This document shows, piece by piece, positions 50,601 through 62,600 of a stretch of DNA of 64,000 bases. Position 1 is the stretch's first letter, and each line of letters begins with the position of its first letter. The position numbers were made by a program, and so were the translations under genes. A model generated the notes under the pieces. The model was given only the letters and a program-made list of their open reading frames with translations. It was not told the origin of the DNA and searched no databases. The DNA is taken from assembly GCF_041146795.1 (NCBI RefSeq), contig NC_135177.1:19233560-19297559 (forward strand). Reading direction: 5' to 3'. The DNA is from Maylandia zebra. Lineage: Eukaryota; Chordata; Actinopteri; Cichliformes; Cichlidae.

Positions 50601-53600
50601 TTCTTTTTTTCCTGTCACTTGCAGGTCATTTACCAGCATTACACGAATGTCTACTTTACATATGATCAAAAGCAGTCTAGTGTTCTTGTTTTTACTAAAA
50701 GATAATTGGAAATCATTTGTTCCTGTTCCTGTGTGACAGCAGATCCAATCAATGCAATGCCGTGGGTTGATGGGGGAGAGGGAGATTATTCAAACAGCAG
50801 CCAAGGACATGTTAACCTTTAATGGTACCGATGAAAGTGACAAGAGTGATAAAACAACTCTGATCAGAGTCGACGGTGAGGCTCCTGAAGCCCAAGTCAG
50901 GTCAGATCATATGCACAGTATATGCAGACACTATGTATAATACAGATCATTGAACACAGCATGTCGAGAGCATGACATCAAATCGAAACTTTCTTTTCTT
51001 TGAAAATATCACATTAACCTTAAAAAACATTAATATATGACAAACACCTTTTAATGGCAAAACTATTTTGCCACTATTTAAAACTAAAGCCTTAAAATGT
51101 CAGTTAAGCTCCCATACCTGTTTTTTATTGTAGTCTTTTAGCGCCGACTCAAATCCTTCTTCCAGTCTTTTGAACACAAGTTCCATATCATTAGTCCACC
51201 AGATCTGTGATCCAGCGAGAGCAACTTGGGCAGGGAAATCGAGAATCCACTGCTCTCTGGGTCTGTCCTCGTACACGGACACAGCCTCGGATAGGTGACC
51301 CTTGACACATTCCTTCATAGACTCTTCGAGACGACTGAGCCATGCCTCAACCTAACGGGAAGTATTTTTTTTTAAACAAACGATTCAGCTACTTTGTGAT
51401 GTGTGATCGATAATTTACATTCGCTGATGATGAATATGATCTTACCGGCCCGCGACACAAACATTCAGTCTGGAATGGCACAAATTCCCTCTCTTTGCTA
51501 TACATGCCCACAGCAACTTTAGGATTACTCAGCTGCTCGTTTTTGCTGAACTCAAGATCGGTCAAGTTGTCATAAATCTTTGAGAGATGGACGGTCACCT
51601 ACAAAAGACAGTCAGTCGTATTTGCGCATGATGGACACATTAAGCACAGCAATTATTACGCAGGCTAGACACTAAAATAAAATAAAAGGATTTGCATGTT
51701 TCAACTCTAAACGGGTGCTCAAACACTTTTTACTACAAGCTACATTTGCCCATTTAGACACACATTCACCCTTCAAGTTTTTTTCTGTCATGCACACACT
51801 CTGATGGATGCATCAGGAGCAATTTGGGGTACAGTATCCTCCCCACAGAAACCTGAACATGTGAGGATCTGGAGACCAAAGCACAGACCTTCTGACTTGA
51901 TGGGCAAACAACTAATTTTGTTTAAAAAATCCCTGCACAACAAACTCAAAAATAAACAACCTATCTTAGACCAAATGCATATGCATGCATAAGTACTATA
52001 AATGCACAGTGCACTCAAGCGTTTTGAAAGTCCCTATTGGACAGGCCTACACCCCAGGGACCTGTCCATAACGCCAACGCTGCCTTCTGATAATTGAATG
52101 ACCTGCTCTATATCCTGAGCCACAGCTGCCCCAAAGAAGGGAAAGTTTACTGAATTTACTTCTCTGGGACGACTTCCTTTAGAGAGGATGTCCAACAAGT
52201 CTGCGGATGAAATAAAGTAGAATCGTGGAAATGCGAGTCTTTTTGTTTCCAGGTATTCAGTAAGAGCTTTTTCACATAATGCCAGCCTGTCGGAAAGATT
52301 GAATAGGATCAGTAGGCAGGAAACCTTCAAGCGTATAACACAAGTTTGATGAAAACAGCATGAACCTTTTTTGTAGATCCTCTAACTTCTCCAGTAGATG
52401 AGGTTTGTTAGTGGCCTCAATTACATTTTTAATGATGGCACTGCCCAACATTAGCTCCTGAAAGAACAAACATTCCCATTGTTACAAATGGTGACAAGAA
52501 CATAATTTGCAGCTCTACACAAACTGTGTATACATGCAGACCTGAAATTCTGCATCTATTGCTTTGAATCTGTGTGTATCTGCAGGCAGTTGCTGGCAAA
52601 TGTCATCACAGCCTTTGAAAATGCTTTCAAGGTAGGCCCATGTCCTTTGGACCTCCATCCAGACCATGAACACAGAGTCAGCCACCGTCAACTGTTTTTG
52701 TAGTTCCACTACCTGGTGCAGGAAGTGATCTGTGTGCTTATTCTGAAAGACACTCTGGAGCTGAACCTTGAGAATAAGGGAAAAGAAGAATAAGCATAAA
52801 GAATGTGCTCTAATGTAAAATTAAAGTGCAGCAGATAGAATCAAACCTATCCTAAAGAAAAAACATATTTTCAGAATTGGACACCATTACACGTATCAGC
52901 TGCATTTGTAAACATCTTCTACCTCATCAGCATGCCAAGCCAAGTCAAATTTAAATATTTAAACAAAGATGGAGGCACTAAAGTGTCAGGAGTTCTAATT
53001 GCTGGCTGTAACCCCCTCAACGCATCTGGTGTACATGTTCAAAGATCGCCACGGTGCAACAATGCCCTGTGTTGTCCAGAAGCTATAAATCTTGGGACTC
53101 AATAGGGACCTTTCTGCTCTCAGCCATGCTATTAGACACTCAAATGGGGAAGGCACGTCTGTGATCTCATCTCTATTCAGCACTTAACTATCAGAGATTC
53201 TCACAGACAGCTGATCTTGAGAACAAGCTCTTGTTCTTTTGTAAAATAACTTACAGTAACTTAAGACATCTACCTGATGATCCTCAAGAGTTTCAATGAG
53301 TTGTTCATCACATTTAAGCAGTGGCACAGAGGTCTGGTAATGCTCTTCATATGAAAACTCCATTGACATCCACGTCTGACTTATTTCTGTTACAACCTGA
53401 AATATAAACAGTGAATAGTGTTGATAGCAAATAGAAGTTTACCAATAAACTAACTTCACAAAAAGTGCTACTAGTACAGCTGCATGTCTTATTTATTTGT
53501 TTAGCACATCTCTTTAATGTGAAATTCTGTTTCTAATAACTTCCAAGGGGGGTAGGGACTAATAAGTGTATACTTCTGCATACTCCTTTTCAAACAAAAG

Positions 53601-56600
53601 AATGGAATGATATTTTGTAATGATTGTGAAGGCACATGTTTGAAATAAAAATGAACTGAACTGAACTGAATTGAAAATATGTCCAACATGTTTGTGTTCA
53701 TAGCTGAAGAAAAACCTTCTCTATTGCCATCTCTTTGACTGCCTTTTCCACTATGTTGCGGACTTCATCTTCAAACAAATGGAGCTGTAAAACCAACAGG
53801 TCCTCCAAAGTGGTACTATCTGTCACAGTGAAATCCATCTATAAAAATAGTAAAAAAGTGTAACATGTTTATTAAGCAAAGCAAAATATACAACGAGATC
53901 TCCTACAAAAAGGCCTCTGCTTTATGAATTTATGCACCTGTGTTGTTCTAATTAGCTGGACCCAGTGACGCTCTCGTATTGCCGGGTTCTGCAGTTGACT
54001 CACAGCCTGCAGTGACGTCAACAAGTTCTTTACATAAAGGTCTAATCCAGAATACACATCCCACAAGCGAGCTTCTTTGTCAAGCTTTTGTATGTCCTAC
54101 ACAAACAGAAGGTAGGTAAACATAATTAGTTATTAGGGGCATCTGTTACAAACAGCAATGGCGCGTGACAGCAAGACAGCAGGAGAGATGAGCTGGTGTG
54201 ATGTAGCACTGTTGGTGACCTTACCTTGGCAAGCCTCCTCAATTCTGCATCCATCTGGTCCACGTTTATCTGCCTCCATTTGGTCATTGTCCAGTTTTCC
54301 ACACTGCTCTGTATAGATAAAGACACATGGAGAAGGGTCAGTGGGTTAAGGCTATTTAATAGGGACATTTAGAGGCTACAGGGTATTCAAAGTCTCAAAG
54401 AGGACAGCCAGGTCAAGTCATTTATGTATTGGGGTATTGTGGTAGGGTGATGAGACCTAGAGTTGTTTTTTTGTTTTTTCAATTTCCCCATGAAAAAAAT
54501 GACATTTAAAAATCACTGATAAATCAACCTACTTGCACATATACAACAATGTCCCACAGTTCTTTGAGAATCGTAATCTCTCGCCTGCAGAGCTTGATGT
54601 CTCTGTAGTCAGAAATGGAAACATCAAGTAGACTGGCAGACTCTTGCAGCTCTGCTACTTCTCTCTCCATATCCCGGATTGCTTTTTCTGACTAGAAAAC
54701 AAATGGCAGTTGTCATCCAAAAAGGTCAAATAAAATGCTGTTTTAATCCGATAGTCAAGCAATGATTAAAAACCTACTTTCTCAAGACTACTGTAAGGAT
54801 TTACTGCCTTGTAACTGAAGGGTGCCATTGCTCTGAACATGTCTCTGAACTGGGTTTGTTTCACCTGAAAAAAATGTTCATGTTGCTTAACGTATGTTAC
54901 AATAGTTTCTACACTGTACAATTTTAGTTTTCTCATATGATCACCTCAAAATCCATGCACTGTCTTCTTAAAACCATCACTTCTGTATTCTTCATGGGTG
55001 CCACCTCGTGCCTTACTCTTAGGGCCAGTTTTTTAGCCCCACTCCATTTCTCTGGAAGTTCCTGTTGACAAAACTACAGTTATCACTCGGAGCACGAAAG
55101 TACACATAATGAATATAGTAATCTGATTCTTTGTGGATAAATTACTGTTTATGATTACATTGCTGTAGTTGGCTCACTCTTTTCCTACCTCCATTTGCCA
55201 GTAGATATGGTCTGGTATGGTCACACCATATTGTTCCAGGAGGATCACTGTTTCTCTAAGAGGCTCAAACATCTTGTCTGTGGCATTCTGTCTGTCCTTT
55301 ACAGCTAACAGGTGACTCATCACTTCCACAAAGCCATGGTTGTCATCTTTAGCTATAGGTTGTCTTAGCCCTTCAACAGTAGCTTGGATAAACTTCTGCA
55401 GCTCATCAAGACTGAGTGGGAAAAGTTAGAGTAAGAACAACTGATCCTACAAATTTGCCAGAACTTAAAATCTATGCCAATAAAATTTACCTGTGGGTGA
55501 CATTGTTCAAGAGATGCTCTTTGAAGAGCCAGCTCCACCTTTTTAGTGTGTTAAGAAGGCTGACTTTAAAGTGCTTGATGTCCACCCGAAACCAACCATC
55601 AAAAACTCTGAAGTCTTCAAAGTGGGAAATTTCATCATGCAGATCCTCATAATAATCGATCTATAAAATTAAAACCACAACAGGCATTGAAATTAAAAAT
55701 AAAAAACAAAAATAAAACTCAAACTCCCGTGAATTGCAAGAATTTAGCCCAGAGTTTAAACATTTTTTACTTGTTCTTTGAAGTTATTGATTGTAGGAGG
55801 ATTGTCAGGGAGTGCATCTCCTGTACAGGCTTCCATCTCCTCTGATGTGAGTGCACGTCCATACAGGAGAAACTGCCTGAGAAACTCTGCCCTGTCATCT
55901 TGCCACAGATGAGTATAACAATCAAACTTTGTCTGGTAATTTATTGCTTTCTTCTGGACGTTCTCCACTCGCTCCATTATTTCCTGTCTCAGGTCCAGCA
56001 AGTCTAGCATGCCATCCATTACATCCTGTAAGAGTTATATTACATCAAACAAAACATCAGGAATAGCTACCATTTGTAGAAGAAAACACAGCAATGAGTT
56101 TGGCAAGTTTAGTACACCAAGGAAATACATGTTTCCATTTTTCACATATTTTAAATTTAGCAATGTGCAAATATGACATTGTGAAATTAGACTGCGACTG
56201 ATAACACCCTGGATGTAACAGTACTTCACTTATAACACAGCAACACAGTCTACCACTATTCTCCTTTTGACAGGGAGGCTGTACTCTTCGCTCTAGTAGG
56301 AACATATTTACGATGTAATCTGGGAACATTTTAGCACATATAAAAGTACAATGACAAATAATAACTAGCAAGTCATTCAAATTGTGCAATTCTAAAAGTG
56401 TGACTTTTGCAGTAAAAGCAGAGAAGACATCTCCTAGTTTTTGTCAAGTGTATAAGAAGCCTGTGCTAATTCAAACATAAAAGAAGCGTACCTGATAAGT
56501 CTCCATGCTAAGATGAGCAGCCACTCTCCTGATATTCACTGAAGTCTTGAATACATCTGCAACCAGCCCCTCTATCAGTTCATAGAGGCTATCTCCTGCA

Positions 56601-59600
56601 TCTTTCTCCATTGAGGGACAGAAAGTCATCTTTGAGCCATTGAGGATTAGCTTCGCCTCAAACAGTGGAGTCTGGTTCAGGCCTGCCTCCATGTTTTCCA
56701 CGAGGAAATGAAGAGAGCGACTGATGTAGCTGAAGAGCCCTTCAACAACCATGTCATCCAAATATTCCAGGTAGCACTGCCACTCTTCTGAATCCGGATC
56801 AGCATGGAAAAGAACCATGTTCTCCTGAGTAGAAGTAGAGTATTAGAATAATATTTAGCTTCTGCTTGTAATAATTTCTATTTCACGTGATTTTTGAAGC
56901 TCTGCTTGGGGGGATTTATCTATTCCACAACAACTGGAGTAATTTTATTTTATTGGCTTCTTAAGTGCTTAAATATGTTAATACTATTTATATCAAGAAA
57001 AATACTTCCAGAATGTCAGAGTAAAAAGATGATTGTGATTATAATTAAAAGTTTTTAAGCTAAGAGCATTAGCAGCTCCATGTTGCATAAAAATTAATGT
57101 TAAACAATACAGGACATACACCAAAGAACTTAGATTTGAATCTATGGTATCATATGCAAGTCATCTTCATAATGAAACTAATGTGATGTTTAATTAAGCT
57201 GCACATAAACTCAAGGTTTAAATAAAATGAACAAAAAGTAACTAAACAAGGTTTTAAACTGTCAGTGAACAGAACCAATAATGTGCTTTAATCTAATCAA
57301 GGTGAATGCTGTTTTTAACCATACCAACAGAAACATACATGTTTCAGTGCTTACTTAGCTATTCACAGAAAATCTATAATGGCTCAGTTACTCTTCACAG
57401 ATCCAGCCACACACACCTGCACCAGCCCATGTATATAGTCTCCATCATTCTTCATGGAGCTGTACTTCTTCCTGAAAGAGTCTCCTCTCTCGTCCAGTTG
57501 TATGAGTGAACCTTTTTTGTTGTCCTTTCTGCAAAACATGGCCTGTTTGCTCCATCTCTTCATCACACACTGAATGGCATCACAGTTTTCCCTCACTCTA
57601 TTAACTCGACAGACAAGGTCTTGTACAAGGTGTTTGGTGTTGTTGATGAAGCTCCAGCAGTCCTCGTCCTGCCACGTCAAGCTGGTCTCTGCTCTCGACA
57701 GCTGCAGGTCTACTGACTCCAGCTCAGCTCTGATGAGAGGGAGTTCCACCTCTAACACTGTCTGCTTAAGCTCGTTGTACCACTGTACTAACAGCTGCAA
57801 ACCGTTCACATACTGAAAAATACAAATGTGAGCAAATGATGCATTTAGGGCCAATAAAAAATAAAAAATAAAAAATAAAACAAAACTGCTGTTTAACTTT
57901 GATGGGTGACCTTGTGTGGCCCAGTTCTAAAATGATTTTTCAAACCTTTGTGAACATTTCACGCTTCTCAAAAAGAGCCAGTGCATCTGGAGGTATGGTG
58001 ATCTCACTCACAGTCTGAAAATACTTCACATCCTTTAAGGCCTCAGTCAGCTGAGAAGTAAAAGAAATTACTGATTAATTTAATTGAATTAATTTAAATG
58101 TAATACTATAATTACTGTAGCATTTTTATGTATATATGCCTTTTCTCCTCCTTAATGAATGGACTGATCTGAAGAAAACCTTGCACGAACATCATCACAC
58201 ATGCAGCTTAAGGGTCATCAAAATTGACATTCACAACAAAATTTTGTTTGACCACTAAATACATAAAGTATTATTTAAAATGCACCCCAGGCCTGGCAGA
58301 AACTGCCAGTAATGCAGGTAATAACTAGTAATAGCTTGTAATAATAATAAAAATTCGGATTCATTTATTTTACACACAAAAGTCAAAGGCATCAGTAAGT
58401 GGCATTTTAGCTGAAAACATCCAGAAATAAGGTACTGCAGAGGGGCAGCAGCACTAAAAGCCTTGTCAGTTCAGTTCAAATCAATTTTATTTACACAGCG
58501 CCAAATAGCAACAAGACTCGTCTCAAGAAGTTGTATATTGTAAGGTTGACCCAACAATAATACAACGGAGAGAAACCCAACAGTCATATGACCCCCTATG
58601 AGCAAGTGCTCTGGCGACAGTGATTCCACAGAAGAGATGCCTGATAATTGAAGGCTCTCCCTCCCATTTTACTTTTAAATACATGTAAGCCTACAGAACT
58701 CCATAATTAACCTTAGTGAAGAGGGCACTCCATTTACATGGACAAACTGGAGTGTATTAGATAGATATGATTCTGATTAACTAACACAGCTGGGTCAAGA
58801 GATGGCTTTTTAAGTAACGGTTGAACTACTGCCAGCTTGAAGGCCTGTGGTACATAGCCAATTATTATAGATAGGTTGATCATATTTAAGATTGAAGCAT
58901 AACATCATGGTAAGAATTCTTTGAGCAGTCTTGTAGGAATGAGGTCTAAAAGACACGTTGATGGTTTGGAGGAAGTAATTACTGAAGTTAACTCAGAAAG
59001 ATCAATTGGAGTAAAAGATACTAAATAAATGTAGATAATGTTACATCTGTGAGATGATTTTGAGTAAGGTTTAAATTTTTATTTGTGAACAAATTCAAGG
59101 AATCATTACTAGTTAATGTTAACAGAGCTCTGACTTTTTGTCAGCCAGACTACAGTGCTGAGGAGAAATATAGGGTTATTCTTTATTTTCTTCAATCAAT
59201 GATGAATATTAAGATGTTCCAGCTCTACAGAGGGCTTTTTTTTTTTTTTACAAAGCAGCAAACAACTTTTAGGCTAAATGATGATCTTCTAAATTTGTGA
59301 TACACCATTTCCTCTCCAGCTTACAAGGTGCATTAATGCATTTGAGAATTATATTCCTTTTTCACAGGAGCTACAGCATACAGAGCCACACATATTGAAG
59401 AAATAAAATTATTAACAAGACCTCTGTCGGAGTGACATTCAGGAGTAAAAGTCAGTGAATTATATAATTAAACCTATTTACAGCACTTTCAGAAAGATAT
59501 CTGTGTTGAAATCTATTCCTCACTGCTGTGTAATCAATTATTGTAAATGTACGTTATTAGAAAATGATCAGACAAGAGAGGGCTTTCAGAAAACACTTGT

Positions 59601-62600
59601 GCTTACTTAAATGTTCAGTTTCTATGCCACATGTTAGAACAAAATCTAGAGTGTGATTAAAGTGGTGAGTGGGTTGTCTAATAGCACACCCACCTCCACG
59701 TCCAGAAGAGTGAGGCTTCTATATCTACAAAAGCCTGGTCATGTCTAACTTGAACAAAAAAAAAAAAATCTATATTCCTGTCCTTGATTATGTATAAGTA
59801 ATACTCTGCTACTGATAAAGCAGGTATGCGAAAGCATAAACATTGATATGCTGTGAGTAGGTAATGGGTAAATGGTAAATGGCCTGTATTTGTATAGCGC
59901 TTTTACTAGTCCCCCCTAGGGACCCCAAAGCGCTTTACACAGCTTTGAGCCACGATCGCCCGATCTGATCACGATCTGAAATTGACATGAAGAGGATCAA
60001 GGAAGACTACAAGAAGAATTATGGCAAAACACTCTACCAGGACATTCTGGATGACACCGCAGATGATTACGAGAAGAAGTACTATTAATTCTGGTGCAGA
60101 ATTATTGGTACTATCAACACCAGGTTGCCAGGGCAACAGTGTTTGTTGTGATGGTGTTGGCACCTATCAGGGAAAACTTTGTATCAATTTACAGAAAAAA
60201 AATTAAGGAATAAAATAACTAAATATGGAAATGTGCTCCTTCCACTGCAACACTGCTACTATTTTTGTACTTTGCAAACTGTGTCAGCAGTATGATTAAA
60301 AGTTTGAGGTAAGAAATAATGATTCTTGGATCATTTGAATTGTATTCTTTGAGAAGTTTTTAGGGATCTTGAGGGTGCCTTAGCAGTGGGCCACTGCATG
60401 CTCTCAGTCAAAGAGTAAGTTGAGCATTGAAAGGTGTACACTTTCATATTTCCATGAAATTGGTTACCTTTGGATTAAAGTTGACCGAAATCAGGCCAGA
60501 AGAGGTATTTCTGGAGATAAGTGGCTGGTTCAGGTTAATCAGGCACGTCTGTTCTAAGCCACAGCACCAGTCAGAGTAAATGTCCTTCTCAAACTGGTCT
60601 AGTAGATTCAAGATCTCTGTGTACATGCTGTACTCGGTAACCATGTCTACTCCTTCTGCAGGCCTGGAAATATGAAAAATAAATCTCTTTCTGTTCAATA
60701 ATATAATCAATAAAGACAAGAAGTGTAACTTATGCTTAGAACATATTCTAATTTTTGTTTTTACTGACTTGCCAAAAAGCAATCTGAATTTTTCCCACGG
60801 TCTTTGAATGCGTTCTCTGAGCATTTTTGCCCACTTGAAAGCTCCAGATGTGTGTGCCATGTTCTTCACCAGACTAGTTTCCATCTGTAAACACAGTGAG
60901 ATTATAGAAAAAAAATCTAATTAACAATATCTATTGTGCAGTGAATGCATACTGCTAGTATCCAGTTTTAGCTTGGAGTACCTGATTAAGCTGTAATTTC
61001 AACAGATGTTTACACGTCTCCAGCTCTTCTCTGAAATGTTGCTGTAGCAGAAGGAAGTTGGGACCAAATATCTGTCTAATCTGTCTTTTCTCCAGGAAGG
61101 GTCCAGCAATAGTTAGCATCTACGGGCCGAAACACTCTGAGTCTTTGTTGTTCACCATTCACTTGGTAAATAATGCATTACCACACTAGCATGCAGTCTT
61201 ACTTACTTTCATTGCTGACTCGAGGCCTGAACAATCCTTGAAAGCCAAACACAGAAAGCGAGCAAGGCGGCATTCAATGTCCGCAATCTTAATCTTGAAA
61301 TTCTTATACTCACTTTCAAAACCCTAATGAGAGAAACAACAGTTCAACAGTATTTAATGATGAACACTAGTGCATCCATGTGTATTATAATAATATTAAA
61401 ATAATCCTTATGATTATTATTATAAATCCCAAAAAATCTTTATTAATAGTATCACCTGAGAGTTCAAGTCAAGCGGGCAGTTTTTACTGTGGATCAGTGC
61501 TTGGCAGAGGTCACTGAAATCTTTGTGCATCTTAGCAGCATGCTCACTGTAGAGTTTCCCTTTAGTTCCACCAAATTGCAACTTTTCCATTCTCTTATAG
61601 TGTAGCATGATTTCAAAGAATTCCTATCAGGAAAAAAATGATCAGGAAACAAAATCACCCACAACATTACTATGACAACCAATAAAGCAAAAATATTATC
61701 TCACCTCAAGCTGTTTCATACGATTAAAGAACTGGTTGAAACGTGAGAAAATCAAAGCAGCTGGAAAATCCCAGGGTGCATGTTTCACTTGGCTGGCAAG
61801 TCTTTCCCTCTGGGTCTGGTAACTGTCTTTGAAACACCTACAAACCTTTATGACTCTCGTTACCATTTGTAGACTTTCCTCTGGATCCTCTCTGAGAAGC
61901 AGATCTGCAGAGAGGTATGTAGAAGCCTACAGGGAATAAGTTTTTGTATCTGTGAATTTGTTCATGCTAGCAGCTAACAGTCAGAGTAACGTCAGCTGTC
62001 GGTAGTAGCTAGCTCTTTCTCTGGACCCCCCTATGTACATCTATAAATACAGGTGTTTCAAATGAGAACTTATACCTGTTCAATGAGCAGATTACAGACT
62101 TCCTGCAGTAATACCACGATGCGTGCTGGTCTTTGGTAAGACTGGCAGTTGGTCCAAATGAGGTAAAGCGTGTGAAAAAGTGCCGGCATGTATGTTTGCA
62201 TGAGTTGAAGCTCTCCGTTTTCCAAATGAGACAGCTGTGCATGTAGTGGCTGTAGATGGAGGTCAATGTCCTCGGCTTCTCGCAGAGCTTTATTTTTTGA
62301 GGACAAAAAATATATATCATAATCATATGTTAACCTCTAACTGTATAACAGAGATGGAGGTGATATTATGCTGTTCAAGGCAGACACTACCCATTGTCTT
62401 TAAAAAAGTGACACGGTAATCTTACCATCACACACTTTTCCAATTAGCATCTTGATTGCTGGATGATAGCTGCTATCCATCGTCTCTAACATCTTCACCA
62501 TCATTTGAATAACTGGACTCTGAAGCTACAGCAAGATACAACTTTAGCAAATAGTGACGTAGAAGGAGATGAAAAGATATTAAAACGTGTTTTGGTGAAT

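Larger units (their letters stand above)
58051..60467 (-). other. dnah11: dnah11 intron 12 (repeat-rich)
   Basis: 2.4 kb between exons 12 and 13. Most of it is accounted for by an interspersed repeat (about 58466-59650) and a truncated SINE (59862-59962). The open frame 59085-59300 lies in the repeat. Confidence 0.9.

Noticed and set aside
50752..50940. 62-codon + strand open frame in dnah11 intron 30
   Set aside because: Short, antisense to an intron, no similarity and no splice or regulatory support.
52062..52159. In-frame extension of dnah11 exon 28 ending at another possible donor (GGACAG|GTCCCT)
   Set aside because: Using the donor at 52159/52160 (AGAGAA|GTAAAT) gives SRPRE|VTVHLSK, which matches the family and keeps phase 0. 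The longer form would shift the frame into exon 29.
59085..59300. 71-codon open frame in dnah11 intron 12
   Set aside because: It falls inside the interspersed repeat at 58466-59650.
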